Origin: Paenibacillus vini
Lineage (GTDB): Bacteria; Bacillota; Bacilli; Paenibacillales; Paenibacillaceae
Reading direction: 5' to 3'
Length of the DNA: 64,000 nt
NCBI RefSeq assembly: GCF_018403325.1
Contig: NZ_BOSL01000001.1
Span: forward strand, 62,001-126,000
The notes under the pieces are model-generated. The model was not told where the DNA came from. It ran no database searches and saw nothing but the letters and a program-made list of their open reading frames with translations. Position 1 is the stretch's first letter; the number at the start of each line of letters is the position of its first letter. Of this stretch, positions 1 through 9,316 are shown piece after piece. Made by a program: the position numbers and the translations under genes.

Positions 1-3
1 GGC

Positions 4-213
4 CTACACCGTGGGATAAGGTGGCGGAGTTATAAACCGGTCCAACTCGGCTGCTTTTTGCTCAATTTCTTGGCGGGTAAGAATCCCCTTCTCAATCAAT
101 AGTTCCATGATCGCGCTGAGCGTTACCAACTGGTGGTAATGCTCTTCTTTCATATCCGCAAGTTTTGCAAGCATATTAACCTCATTCATCGGGGTGGAAA
201 ATTGTGAATTCAT
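4..213 (-). CDS. Small hypothetical protein (69 aa)
   Basis: I do not recognise a family. The product is short, charged and apparently soluble, mostly helical (NMLAKLADMKEEHYHQLVTL, then a stretch ending in QEIEQKAAELDRF), and ends in a proline-rich tail PPPYP. The start at 213 is chosen because an AAAGGAGG ribosome binding site lies 8-9 nt upstream; the open frame extends further upstream but without such a site. It is divergent from the protease gene. The helical central part looks like a small regulatory or scaffold protein, but nothing in the sequence shows a role. Confidence 0.6.
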   Translation of the reverse strand: MNSQFSTPMNEVNMLAKLADMKEEHYHQLVTLSAIMELLIEKGILTRQEIEQKAAELDRFITPPPYPTV

Positions 214-583
214 GATCGATGGGGCCTCCTTTATTATCAAAAAAATTAGGGGAAATGCGCCTCGATTTCCCGAAAATTCCCTAAAAGGAAAATGCGCCTG
301 AAACCTCCGGGTATGGTAGAATGAATCTATCAATCTAGCGCTTTATTATTAGTGTAGTCCGGCATGGGCATAAACATTCCTGCAGAATGAAAACAGCAAG
401 AAAAAATCTTTCATGGTAGGCAACATCCAGCCGTTTCATTACGTTAAGATAGTAAAGAGTTGAACGGGAATATGGCTTTGCCGTCGCGGCATAGAGTGAA
501 TTGTGCAGCGGCTTCCGGGTAATAAAGGATACAGACCAATGGAGCATCAGGACCGGGGCAGTCCATGGAGGGAGAGAAACGGG

Positions 584-1837
584 ATGGGATTGTTTGATGA
601 TGATTTTTATTCTACAAAGGTGTCGAGACGGCAGCTTCGCAGAAGTTCGGACAGCGCTCAGCGCTGGCAGGGCAACAACAGGAGGAACGGTTGGTCCACG
701 TTGCAGATCTCGCTGGTTTCATCCATCCTTAGTGCGGTAGTTGCCGTACTGCTGTTTAGTTTGATTACCGGGCTCCCCTCAGCCTCCAATCGCGCCGGCG
801 CGAACGGCAATGCCGCGGCGCTAGGGGAAGGCGACCCGTTCGACCGGATCAGCACAGCGGCGGCCAAGGTGGCTCCAGCTGTGGTGAGCATCCTGAATCA
901 CAGCGAGCTATCCGATGACCCCAAGCAGGCTGCATTAGGTTCAGGCGTAATCTATAAAAAGGATAAAGGGAAGGCGTACATCATCACCAATACGCATGTC
1001 ATCTCGGGTGCGGACAATTTGGAAGTTGTGACGAGTGACGGAGACTCGCGGAAGGCCACGGTAATCGGCCAGGATTCCATCAACGACATTGCGGTGCTGG
1101 AAGTGGATGACAAGGGTATTAACTCCGTTATCGATCTGGGCGATTCCAAGAAGCTGCGTCCCGGCGAGACGGTGATCGCGGTCGGCAATCCGCTGGGTCT
1201 GGGCGGCACGCTTACTTCAGGCATCGTCAGTTATACGAGCCGGCTGATTCCGATTTCGCTGAGTCAGGACGGTGTGTATGACTGGGAGCAGGAAGTGATT
1301 CAGACCGACGCGGCCATTAACGAAGGCAACAGCGGCGGAGCGCTGGTCGATCTGAACGGCCGATTGATCGGTATTAATACGATGAAGATCGCCGATACGG
1401 GTGTTGAAGGGCTCGGATTTGCGATTCCGGTCAACGAGGTCATGAAGACGGTAGACGATCTGATGTTGTACGGCAAGGTCGTTCGTCCGTACCTTGGAGT
1501 GTATTCGCTGGATCTGAACAATCCGTATGCGGAAATGACCGAGGAGCAGCGGACAGACCTGAAATTACCTAGCCATGTGACGGAGGGGATCATCGTGCTG
1601 GAAGCTCATGGCCCTGCGAAGGACGCGGGCTTGAAGTTAAACGATGTCATCACCCAGCTCGATAAGCAGCCGATCAGCTCCACGCTGGAGCTGCGGAGAT
1701 ATATGTACGAGAACAAGAAGATCGGCGAGGATATGGAGATTACCTTCTACCGGGATGGTAAGCCGCAAACCGTAACCGTTAAGCTTGCGGATAAACCGTC
1801 CGAAGCGGAATTAGATGCTGAGGCTGAAGAGAAATAG
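584..1837 (+). CDS. htrA: HtrA/DegP-type membrane-anchored serine protease with PDZ domain
   Basis: Surface quality-control protease, 417 aa from this start. The basic N-terminus is followed by one membrane segment (about residues 41-64), then a trypsin-like domain with the complete triad: His138 (ITNTHVI), Asp168 (NDIAVLEV) and Ser250 (EGNSGGAL). A PDZ domain follows at about 320-405. The ATG at 584 is preferred over one at 539 because GGAGGG lies upstream and Paenibacillus relatives begin with a similar LFDDDFYSTKVSRR stretch. The order protease, CxxH/CxxC, rlmH matches the region after the walRKHIJ operon in Bacillus, where the protease is called HtrC/YyxA. The glutamate-rich tail is ordinary. 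Confidence 0.93.
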   Translation: MGLFDDDFYSTKVSRRQLRRSSDSAQRWQGNNRRNGWSTLQISLVSSILSAVVAVLLFSLITGLPSASNRAGANGNAAALGEGDPFDRISTAAAKVAPAVVSILNHSELSDDPKQAALGSGVIYKKDKGKAYIITNTHVISGADNLEVVTSDGDSRKATVIGQDSINDIAVLEVDDKGINSVIDLGDSKKLRPGETVIAVGNPLGLGGTLTSGIVSYTSRLIPISLSQDGVYDWEQEVIQTDAAINEGNSGGALVDLNGRLIGINTMKIADTGVEGLGFAIPVNEVMKTVDDLMLYGKVVRPYLGVYSLDLNNPYAEMTEEQRTDLKLPSHVTEGIIVLEAHGPAKDAGLKLNDVITQLDKQPISSTLELRRYMYENKKIGEDMEITFYRDGKPQTVTVKLADKPSEAELDAEAEEK

Positions 1838-1869
1838 AATAGAAACAGAAACAGAATAGATGAACCAAC

Positions 1870-1938
1870 AAGGGTCCTTTTACATGAGCAGTCGTTGCAT
1901 AAGCGCGTCGTCTGAAATGTAAGGGGATCTTTTTTTGT
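1870..1938 (+). terminator. Probable terminator after the HtrA-type protease gene
   Basis: AAGGGTCCTTTTACAT pairs imperfectly with ATGTAAGGGGATCTTT after a loop of about 30 nt, followed by a run of seven T. It lies about 30 nt after the protease stop codon. Confidence 0.5.
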
Positions 1939-2164
1939 ATGGGGGCGGGTGAGGTATATGCGTTTTGTCCTCCTTTTGGGTGGACACTTTTGGATTTTGT
2001 CCTCGGGGCACGGACAAATGAAGTTCGGGATGTGTTCGGGATGCCTTTGGGGCGTCTTTACCGGGGGAATTAAAACTCTTGTTGGGCGGGTAAGTAGGGG
2101 CTAGTGCGTGTAAGAGTTAGGCGTTAGGGTAAAGAGTTAAGTATAGGTGTAAAGCCAAATAGCA

Positions 2165-2484
2165 GAGAGTAAAGAGTAAAGGGCAAAGAGCAAAGAGCAA
2201 AGAGCAAAGAGCAAAGAGCAAAGGGCAAAGAGCAAAGAGCAAAGAGCAAAGAGCAAAGAGCAAAGGGCAAAGAGCAAAGGGCAAAGAGCAAAGGGCAAAG
2301 AGCAAAGGGCAAAGAGCAAAGGGCAAAGAGCAAAGGGCAAAGAGCAAAGAGTAAAGAGTAAGGGCAAAGATCAAAGGGCAAAGGGCAAAGATCAAAGAGC
2401 AAAGAGCAAAGAGCAAACAGCAAAGAGTAAAGAGTAAAGAGTAAAGAGTAAAGAGTAAGGAGTAAGGAGTAAGGAGTAAAGAGC
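2165..2484. repeat. Array of about 45 tandem heptamers (AAAGAGC/AAAGGGC/AAAGAGT)
   Basis: A purine-rich 7-bp unit is repeated over about 320 bp. The C-containing units AAAGAGC and AAAGGGC dominate the centre; AAAGAGT and AGTAAGG units lie at both edges. Because seven is not a multiple of three and the units lack stops on the minus strand, all three minus frames stay open and give meaningless Leu-Phe-Ala-Leu-Cys repeats. I treat it as noncoding. It ends about 85 nt before the glpD start, so its length could alter spacing around the glpD promoter. Confidence 0.9.
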
Positions 2485-2567
2485 GATGCAAGGGAAGTCG
2501 AGTCATGGTGTTTATAAAATACATAAGATATGGTACAGGGGCTTCTTGGGAAGGGAGAGGATTAGTG

Positions 2568-4424
2568 ATGAATTCTCTGTTTGCGGGAAAGAGTAGAGCG
2601 GGTATGCTGCAGGCGATGACGCAGGCGCCGCTGGATTTGCTGGTGATCGGCGGGGGGAATACAGGCGCCGGGATTGTGCTGGACGCGGCGGCGAGGGGGA
2701 TGCGGGCCGGGCTGGTGGAGATGCAAGACTTTGCGGCCGGGACGTCGAGCCGGTCGACGAAGCTGGTGCATGGCGGGCTGCGATACTTGAAGCAGCTCGA
2801 GATCGGGGTGGTGGCGGAGGTCGGACGTGAGCGTGCGATCGTGTACGAGAACGGTCCGCATGTGACGACACCGGAATGGATGCTGCTGCCGATCTACAAG
2901 GGCGGCACGTTTGGCAGGCTCAGCACGTCGGTGGGCCTGCGGGTGTACGACCTGCTCGCCGGGGTGAAACGGGGCGAGCGGCGGTCGATGTTGTCGGCGG
3001 AAGACGCGTTAGCGAAGGAGCCGTTGCTGCGCCGCGAAGGGCTGCTCGGCGGCGGCTACTATGTCGAGTACCGCACGGACGACGCGCGGCTGACGATTGA
3101 GGTGTTGAAGGCCGCCGTGGCGCAAGGGGCAATGGCGGTCAATTATGCGAAGGCGACCGAGTTCCGTTACGAGGACGGCCGGGTGGTCGGCGCAGCGGTG
3201 CGGGATCGGATCGGCGGTGAGACTTACGAGCTGCGGGCTCGGAAGGTCGTAAATGCCGCCGGGCCCTGGGTAGACACGCTGCGTGAATGGGATGGGTCCA
3301 AGCAGGGCAAAATGCTGCAGTTGACCAAAGGCGTGCACCTGGTGATTGACCAGGGGCGGTTTCCTTTGCGGCAGGCGGTGTATTTTGATACGCCGGATGG
3401 GCGGATGATTTTTGCTATTCCGCGGGAGGGCAAGACCTATGTCGGTACGACGGACACGGTGTACCAAGGTGATATCGCCCATCCGCGCATGAACGCGGAG
3501 GATCGCCAGTATGTGATTGATGCGATCAACGGGATGTTTCCTTCGCTTGGGATCACGGCGGAGGATGTTGAATCGAGCTGGGCGGGCGTTCGGCCTTTGA
3601 TCTATGAGGAAGGGAAATCGCCGTCCGAGATTTCGCGCCGGGATGAGATCTGGCAGTCGGACTCTGGCCTGATCACGATGGCGGGCGGTAAGCTGACGGG
3701 CTACCGCAAAATGGCCGAAACGGTCGTTGACCGGGTTGCTGCCCAGTTAGGGCGCGAGCATGGTCTCCGCTTCCATGCGTGCACTACAAAGCATTTGCCC
3801 ATATCGGGAGGGCATGTGGGGGGCGGGGATGCTTTTTATGGATATGTGCAGTCCAAGAGCACAGAAGCTGAGGAGCTTGGCCTTCCGCGGGAGCTGGGCG
3901 CGGCATGGGCGATGAAGTATGGCTCGAACGCCGGCCAGTTGATGGCGATCGCCAGCGAGATGCTGCGGACGGCTAAGGGATTGGGAAATAGCGCGGTGAA
4001 GCCGGAGCGAGAGGCGGAAGAGCGAAGCGGTTCTGTTAGTTTGGAGAGGGAAGAAACGGGCCGAAGCGGTTCGGTGGCAGAAGAGGCGGAAGTGAAGGCT
4101 GAAGCCGGGGAAGAGTCTTTTGTGAAAGGGGAGGCACGGCCAGTGGCCGGGTCTGACGCGCTGCCGCTGGAGGTGGCGGTTCCACTGAAGTACGCTCTGG
4201 ATGAGGAGGTGGTGGTGACGCCGGGGGACTTTTTTATCCGAAGAACGGGTTCTTTGCTGTTTGATATCGCTTGGGCGCGCAGGTGGAAGGAGCCGGTGAT
4301 CGCTTATATGGCGTGCTATTTCGGGTGGTCGGCGGAGGAGAAGGCGCGTTATGCCGATGAACTGGAGCGGGCGCTGACGGAGGCGGTGGAACCGGAACGG
4401 GCTGGGCAACCGGGTGAAGGATAG
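2568..4424 (+). CDS. glpD: Aerobic glycerol-3-phosphate dehydrogenase (FAD-dependent)
   Basis: Oxidises sn-glycerol-3-phosphate to dihydroxyacetone phosphate and passes electrons to menaquinone at the membrane. The FAD-binding motif VIGGGNTGAG is at about residues 26-35, followed by the typical SSRSTKLVHGGLRYL; the C-terminal GlpD domain has VVTPGDFFIRRTG. The start at 2568 has AGAGGA upstream. The product is 618 aa, against about 555-560 aa for the family. The extra length is a charged low-complexity segment (residues about 473-531, DNA 3984-4160) between the catalytic and C-terminal domains, containing two related RSGSV units. The core motifs look intact, so activity is likely. No glpF or glpK is adjacent. 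Confidence 0.95.
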   Translation: MNSLFAGKSRAGMLQAMTQAPLDLLVIGGGNTGAGIVLDAAARGMRAGLVEMQDFAAGTSSRSTKLVHGGLRYLKQLEIGVVAEVGRERAIVYENGPHVTTPEWMLLPIYKGGTFGRLSTSVGLRVYDLLAGVKRGERRSMLSAEDALAKEPLLRREGLLGGGYYVEYRTDDARLTIEVLKAAVAQGAMAVNYAKATEFRYEDGRVVGAAVRDRIGGETYELRARKVVNAAGPWVDTLREWDGSKQGKMLQLTKGVHLVIDQGRFPLRQAVYFDTPDGRMIFAIPREGKTYVGTTDTVYQGDIAHPRMNAEDRQYVIDAINGMFPSLGITAEDVESSWAGVRPLIYEEGKSPSEISRRDEIWQSDSGLITMAGGKLTGYRKMAETVVDRVAAQLGREHGLRFHACTTKHLPISGGHVGGGDAFYGYVQSKSTEAEELGLPRELGAAWAMKYGSNAGQLMAIASEMLRTAKGLGNSAVKPEREAEERSGSVSLEREETGRSGSVAEEAEVKAEAGEESFVKGEARPVAGSDALPLEVAVPLKYALDEEVVVTPGDFFIRRTGSLLFDIAWARRWKEPVIAYMACYFGWSAEEKARYADELERALTEAVEPERAGQPGEG

Positions 4425-4625
4425 GCAAATGGTTAGCTTGGAAGGTTGATTGAGGCGGTAAGCGATAGCGGGTACAATGGTAAGGAATGGCGACGAGGGG
4501 CAGATTGTTTGGTTATAAGTGATCTGTGCGGTTCCTTTTTGGGGCGGAGTATGGTAGAACAGATAAAGGACAACCTGTTAATACGGAGCGCGCCGCGGGA
4601 GCGGTAGGGAAAGGATGCTTGAGGT

Positions 4626-4793
4626 ATGTATGTAGTTTGCAAAGATCATGTGGAGCTGGCGATCGATATGTTTGTGGATGAGTTTGAGGAAGCCCCGGAC
4701 GTCGTCGATTTGGAGCACACGAAGTTCATCGACTGGGAACCGCCGGTGAAATGCGAGCATTGCGATCATGAGGCGAAATTTTTGATCGTGTAA
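4626..4793 (+). CDS. CxxH/CxxC small zinc-ribbon-like protein (55 aa)
   Basis: A 55-residue protein too short for ordinary ORF cut-offs. It has CKDH at residues 5-8 and CEHC at 43-46, followed by DH; these Cys/His pairs suggest a bound metal, probably zinc. This pattern and its position directly before rlmH match the CxxH/CxxC protein family of Paenibacillus and relatives. Its function is unknown. The ribosome binding site is modest (AAAGGA about 13 nt upstream, GAGG adjoining the start). Confidence 0.85.
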   Translation: MYVVCKDHVELAIDMFVDEFEEAPDVVDLEHTKFIDWEPPVKCEHCDHEAKFLIV

Positions 4794-5276
4794 GGAAGAT
4801 TGTTTGGTTTGGCGTTATGGGATTCGGGAGCGGCTGGTTTCATGCTGCTGAATTTCGGATTAAGGCCGGGGTGGTCGGGTGCCGGCTGGCAGGAATGGTC
4901 GATGGGCGTGGATCGGGAGTGACTCCGAGGATGCGCGTCTGCGATAAATGGGATGGGTACGTGTGTTTTTATTTGTTTGGGATTGCTAGCTAGTTATAGG
5001 AGTGAGTGGATCATCGGCTAGGGTTTAGCCCGGGGTCCGGGGATGGCAGCGAAGCGCTGGAGTGAGGTTGAGTGCTTGGGTGCATGGAATTTTAGGCCTG
5101 ACCTTGAAGAAAGAAAATGCTGATGTTTTGCGAATGAGGAAGTGCTGAGGGCTTTGGCCTGGGTGCGATGCTTTTGGAGAATAGAAAAGTTCGGTGAGGC
5201 GGTTTTCTCGACCAGAGCGGGGGAAAGCGGCCTTTTTGCATAGATGGCGGAAATTCGATACATGGAGGATACGGAG
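4794..5276. other. Intergenic region before rlmH, nothing identified
   Basis: About 480 nt with no supportable gene on either strand. Open frames here lack ribosome binding sites and recognisable motifs. The rlmH promoter is presumably inside, but I see no clear -35/-10 pair. Confidence 0.6.
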
Positions 5277-5756
5277 ATGTTTATTCAAGTTATTGCGGTC
5301 GGCAAGTTGAAGGAGAAGTTTTTGGTGCAGGGCATTGCCGAGTATGCGAAGCGGCTGGGCCCGTATGTGAAGTTCCAAGTTCTCGAGGTCCCCGACGAGA
5401 AGGCGCCGGAGACGATGAGTGAGGCGGAGGTATTGCAGGTGAAGGCGCGAGAGGGCGAGCGCATTTTGGGTTTGGTGAAGAGCGATGCGCATGTCATCGC
5501 TCTGGAAGTCGGCGGCGAGCTGTGGAGCTCGGAGGAGCTCGCCGGTTGTTTGGACCGGCTCGGCACGTATGGGACGAGCCATGTCGTGTTTGTGATCGGC
5601 GGGAGCCATGGGCTCGCCGATGCCGTGATTAGCCGCGCGCAGCAGCGGCTGTCTTTTGGGCGCATGACGCTGCCCCATCAGCTCATGCGACTGGTATTGG
5701 TGGAGCAGATTTATAGGGCGGTGAAGATAAATCGGGGGGAACCGTATCATAAGTAG
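5277..5756 (+). CDS. rlmH: 23S rRNA (pseudouridine-1915 N3)-methyltransferase RlmH
   Basis: SPOUT-class enzyme that methylates pseudouridine 1915 in helix 69 of 23S rRNA. From the ATG at 5277 (GGAGGA upstream) it is exactly 159 aa, the usual family length, starting [15 protein letters not shown]. The SAM-binding knot contains FVIGGSHGL and the C-terminus is [17 protein letters not shown]. The gene is intact even though its 3' end is the apparent integration point of the cassettes that follow: the Gly-Glu-Pro-Tyr-His-Lys-stop codons are copied at four further sites downstream. In staphylococci the same gene (orfX) is the SCC attachment gene. Confidence 0.97.
   Translation: MFIQVIAVGKLKEKFLVQGIAEYAKRLGPYVKFQVLEVPDEKAPETMSEAEVLQVKAREGERILGLVKSDAHVIALEVGGELWSSEELAGCLDRLGTYGTSHVVFVIGGSHGLADAVISRAQQRLSFGRMTLPHQLMRLVLVEQIYRAVKINRGEPYHK
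5736..5756 (+). other. Attachment site A: 3' end of rlmH
   Basis: The last seven codons of rlmH, with GAA CCG TAT CAT AAG TAG as the final six, form the left boundary of the cassette array. The staphylococcal SCC attachment site contains the equivalent codons of orfX, including TATCATAA. From 5745 to 5762 the sequence is an 18-bp perfect direct repeat of 10801-10818. Confidence 0.8.
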
Positions 5757-5847
5757 GGCGAAAATGCATTTTGTCAAGTCAAATGCTGAAAATTAATGTT
5801 TAGTGTATAATAATAGTGGTTCTTTGTCTGTAAGGAGAAGGTTAATT

Positions 5848-7383
5848 ATGCACTTAAAAAATTATATTTTTAATAAGAATAAATTACTTGAATTAATTGA
5901 TAAAATCCGTAGAGAGTCTAGTGTTTCGATAGAGGCAGATAAACAAATCGAACTAGGACAGTTCTTTACTAACTCTAATATTGCAAGTCTTATGGCATCT
6001 ATGTTTAATGAAGGTAAAAGTAAGATTAGATTACTTGATGCAGGAGCTGGAGTAGGCTCCTTAAGTGCAGCCTTTATTGCAGAAATGTGTTGTAGAGAAG
6101 ATAGACCCAAAGAGATTTCAATTGTTGCATATGAAAAAGACCCAGCACTATTACCTTATTTATTTAAAACTAGAGAAGTCTGTAATAATGCTTGTAAGCG
6201 TTTAGGAATAAAGTTGAACTGGGAAATACTGAATCGTGATTTTATTAATGAAAGTATTGATCTTTTAGTGAAAAGTGAAGAGGAAGATCTAGAATTTCAA
6301 CGTTTTGATTGTGCAATTTTAAATCCTCCATATCGTAAAATTCATAGTAATTCGTTAGAACGGAAGTTATTAAAAGGAATTGCAATAGAAACTTCTAATT
6401 TATACTCTGCTTTTGTAATTCTTGCAATACGCCTATTAAAGAGTAGTGGTGAGTTGGTAGCTATTACACCTAGAAGCTTTTGCAATGGTCCTTATTTTAA
6501 ATCTTTTCGAAAAGAAATGCTGAACGAAACAACATTTTGCCGGATTCATACCTTTGATTCAAGAAGAAGTACATTCAGTGACGATAGAGTACAACAAGAA
6601 AACATAATTTTTAAATTAATAAAAGAAAAATCACAAAATAACTGTAATGTAACAGTTTCATCTAGTTTTACAAAAACAGATGAAATTGCTAAATATCAAA
6701 TACGCTATGATCAATTTGTACATCCCAATGATAGAGAGATGTTTATAAGAATATTAAAAAATGATTCGGGATATCAAATTACGGATCAAATAGATAAGTT
6801 AGGAAATACAATAGAAGATCTGGGGATTTCAGTATCAACGGGTAAAGTAGTAGACTTTAGATCTAAAGATTATCTGAATAATGAGCCATTACATGGAACT
6901 GTGCCGCTAATTTATTCTATTCACTTTGAGGACGGATTTGTAAAGTGGCCTAAACTAAATAGTAAGAAACCAGATTTTATACTTCAGAATTGTGTTACTG
7001 ACAACCTCTTAGTACCTTCTGGTTTTTATGTTTTAGTTAAGCGGTTTTCTTCAAAAGAGGAACGCAGAAGAGTTGTTGCAGCTATCTATGACCCAGGAAG
7101 GGTCATGTTTTCAAAAGTCGGTTTTGAAAATCATGTAAACTACTATCATATTAACGGAGAAGGCTTAACTGAGAGACTAGCTAAAGGTTTAGCTGTTTTT
7201 TTAAATTCTTCATTAATTGACTCATATTTACGTCAGTTCAATGGTCATACTCAAGTAAATGCAACTGATTTAAGAAATCTTAAATATCCTCGTATAGAAC
7301 AATTAGAGGAATTAGGCAAAAGAATAAGTACTCAATTACCCGAACAAGATGAAATTGACTTAATGATAAGCGAATTATTCTAA
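5848..7383 (+). CDS. N6-adenine-specific DNA methyltransferase, M.PstI/Eco57I-like
   Basis: Type II-style amino-methyltransferase, 511 aa. Visible motifs are GQFFT (37-41, motif X region), DAGAGVGSL (64-72, SAM-binding motif I) and NPPY (159-162, catalytic motif IV). The C-terminal half presumably recognises DNA. The opening resembles methyltransferases of PstI/BsuBI-type systems, but no cognate BsuBI/PstI endonuclease follows; the next genes are DUF262 and HEPN proteins. The ATG at 5848 has TAAGGAG upstream, and a -10-like TATAAT at 5806-5811 lies inside the cassette just after attachment site A. The gene is strongly AT-rich, indicating transfer. Solitary maintenance as an anti-restriction methylase is the alternative to a role in the defence operon. 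Confidence 0.88.
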   Translation: MHLKNYIFNKNKLLELIDKIRRESSVSIEADKQIELGQFFTNSNIASLMASMFNEGKSKIRLLDAGAGVGSLSAAFIAEMCCREDRPKEISIVAYEKDPALLPYLFKTREVCNNACKRLGIKLNWEILNRDFINESIDLLVKSEEEDLEFQRFDCAILNPPYRKIHSNSLERKLLKGIAIETSNLYSAFVILAIRLLKSSGELVAITPRSFCNGPYFKSFRKEMLNETTFCRIHTFDSRRSTFSDDRVQQENIIFKLIKEKSQNNCNVTVSSSFTKTDEIAKYQIRYDQFVHPNDREMFIRILKNDSGYQITDQIDKLGNTIEDLGISVSTGKVVDFRSKDYLNNEPLHGTVPLIYSIHFEDGFVKWPKLNSKKPDFILQNCVTDNLLVPSGFYVLVKRFSSKEERRRVVAAIYDPGRVMFSKVGFENHVNYYHINGEGLTERLAKGLAVFLNSSLIDSYLRQFNGHTQVNATDLRNLKYPRIEQLEELGKRISTQLPEQDEIDLMISELF

Positions 7384-7424
7384 GAACAATGGTTGTTGGC
7401 ATTAATAATTGGGAGGGATCAGCA

Positions 7425-8537
7425 ATGTCATTACAAGAAGAGATAGATAAAAAAGCAAAAGAAATTCAAGCCGATGGATATCCAATGTCAATTGGAGAGT
7501 TGGCGAATATGTACAAGGATGGCGAATTAATAGTTAATCCGGAATTTCAAAGGTTTTTTAGATGGTCAGACTCCCAAAAAACAAAATTAATAGAATCGAT
7601 ACTTTTAGGAATACCGATACCTCCGATTTTTGTTGCTCATGGTGAGAAGGGGATATGGGATGTTATTGATGGGTTGCAGAGACTATCGACAATATTTGAA
7701 TTTATGGGTTTATTAAAACTCACAGATGATACGTTAAAGCCGCCTAGTAAATTATTAGGTACAAAGTTTCTACCATCCTTAGAGAATAAAATGTGGGAAA
7801 ACCTTGATGATCCAGAAAACTCTTTTACTCAAGAGTTAAGAATTGATTTTAAAAGATCGAAATTTGATATTAAAATTATAAAAAAAACTAGTGATAAGGA
7901 TGCGAAATACGAACTATTCCAAAGAATCAATACAGGCGGATCAAAGTTATCAGACCAAGAAGTTAGAAATTGTCTATTAATAATGATTAATAGGGACTTT
8001 TATCTGTGGGCAGCAGAACTTGTGAAATATCAGCCATTTGTGAATTGCATACCTCTTTCAGAAAAACAACAATTAGAACAGTTTAATATGGAAATTTTAA
8101 TGCGTTATTTAGTTATTCGACATGCAGATTTAAGCAAGATTAAAGGTAATGAAGATATTGGAGAATATATTTCGGAAGAAATTATTAATATAGTTGAAAG
8201 TGGAGAACTAGATATACAGAAAGAAGCAGAGGTATTCTACAAGACCTTTGCTTATCTTGATACAATTCTCTCAGACGACAGTTTTCGAAAATTTGATCAT
8301 GAGAAGGGCAAGTTTAGAGGTGGTTTTTTAATGCCAGCATTTGAAGTGGTGATTGCAGGTTTAAGTGAGAATATAGATGAAATGAATAAGATGGCACCTG
8401 AGGAAATGATTCAAAAAATTAAAAATATATATAATTCTCCGCAATATCTAAGTGCTACAACTAGAGGGGGCGCTCGCCCTATCACGAGGTTAAAAGATCT
8501 AGCAACATTAAGCAAGGGAGTATTTATGAATGGCTGA
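7425..8537 (+). CDS. DUF262 (GmrS/ParB-like N-terminal domain) protein
   Basis: 370 aa. It contains the DUF262 signatures NPEFQRFFRW (38-47) and IDGLQRLSTI (81-90, a variant of the DGQQR motif) and the conserved RINTGG. DUF262 is the ParB-like nucleotide-hydrolysing module of GmrSD-type restriction enzymes and many anti-phage systems. Here there is no DUF1524 HNH nuclease domain, so an effector is expected elsewhere, most plausibly the HEPN gene that overlaps its stop codon by 8 nt. The ATG at 7425 has GGGAGG upstream; the gap to the methyltransferase is 41 nt, suggesting co-transcription. It may sense modification or invading DNA, but that is inference. Confidence 0.87.
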   Translation: MSLQEEIDKKAKEIQADGYPMSIGELANMYKDGELIVNPEFQRFFRWSDSQKTKLIESILLGIPIPPIFVAHGEKGIWDVIDGLQRLSTIFEFMGLLKLTDDTLKPPSKLLGTKFLPSLENKMWENLDDPENSFTQELRIDFKRSKFDIKIIKKTSDKDAKYELFQRINTGGSKLSDQEVRNCLLIMINRDFYLWAAELVKYQPFVNCIPLSEKQQLEQFNMEILMRYLVIRHADLSKIKGNEDIGEYISEEIINIVESGELDIQKEAEVFYKTFAYLDTILSDDSFRKFDHEKGKFRGGFLMPAFEVVIAGLSENIDEMNKMAPEEMIQKIKNIYNSPQYLSATTRGGARPITRLKDLATLSKGVFMNG

Positions 8538-9234
8538 GTACTCGCTCGAGAAGTTTCAAACAAAACTTGATAAAAACATCTCTTGGAGAAAACGTGAGCT
8601 TACGATACTTAAAAATAATGTTGATGGGGCAGAGGGAAATCTATTAGTTACTTCAATAAGATCAGGAATAACATTATTGTATGGTCATTGGGAAGGATTT
8701 ATTAAGACAACTGCTCGAGAGTATCTAAAATATTTAAACAAGCTAAATATAAAATGTATTGATATGAAGGACAATTTCCTCACTTTATCAATGAAGAAAA
8801 CAATAGTTAACTCGAGGCAATCTAATAGATGTTTATCACATTCTGAAATTATAAGTGAGTTATTGTATGAATCCGAGAAAATATTTAATGTTAATGAAAT
8901 GGATAAACTTATTGTAGATACTGACTCAAACTTAACTTATGAAATATTAGAAGATATATTATTTAGTTTGGGTTTGGACTGTGAAGATTTTGAGATGAAG
9001 GAAAACTTTATAAAGGAAAATCTAGTGCTTGAGCGAAATAAAATTGCTCATGGTGAATATGTATCAATTGTAGACCCTAGGAAAGATAAAAGTGAAGAAG
9101 AAAAAAGGGCAAAAGAAGAATTTGAAAATCTATATCATGAGATTCTAAAACTTATGGAGAAGTTCAAAGAATTGGTATTTGATGCTGCATTTAAGAAAAA
9201 ATATCTAAAACAGGTTCCAGAGTTGGGTGTTTAA
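8530..9234 (+). CDS. MAE_28990/MAE_18760-like HEPN nuclease
   Basis: 234 aa. The N-terminal YGHWEGFIK (51-59) and the RN(x3)H motif RNKIAH (169-174) fit the MAE_28990/MAE_18760 HEPN family; HEPN proteins with intact R-x4-6-H are usually metal-independent RNases. The start overlaps the DUF262 stop codon (ATGGCTGA), implying translational coupling and a stoichiometric partner. DUF262 plus MAE_28990 HEPN pairs are known from computational surveys of the HEPN superfamily, with proposed defence roles. The C-terminal part is lysine- and glutamate-rich and probably helical. No signal peptide or membrane segment is seen. Confidence 0.85.
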   Translation: MAEYSLEKFQTKLDKNISWRKRELTILKNNVDGAEGNLLVTSIRSGITLLYGHWEGFIKTTAREYLKYLNKLNIKCIDMKDNFLTLSMKKTIVNSRQSNRCLSHSEIISELLYESEKIFNVNEMDKLIVDTDSNLTYEILEDILFSLGLDCEDFEMKENFIKENLVLERNKIAHGEYVSIVDPRKDKSEEEKRAKEEFENLYHEILKLMEKFKELVFDAAFKKKYLKQVPELGV

Positions 9235-9316
9235 TACAGAGTATTTGCGAATATTGTACTTATATTGTCTATTAATATAGATTTATTTTTTAGTAGAATA
9301 ATTAGAAGGGGGGATT

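Noticed and set aside
335-547. 70-codon minus-strand ORF before the protease gene
   Set aside because: No ribosome binding site, no recognisable features, and it overlaps the likely promoter region.
2117-2524. Leu-Phe-Ala-Leu-Cys repeat ORFs in all three minus frames
   Set aside because: They arise because a 7-bp repeat leaves every minus frame open; no ribosome binding site or family, so noncoding.
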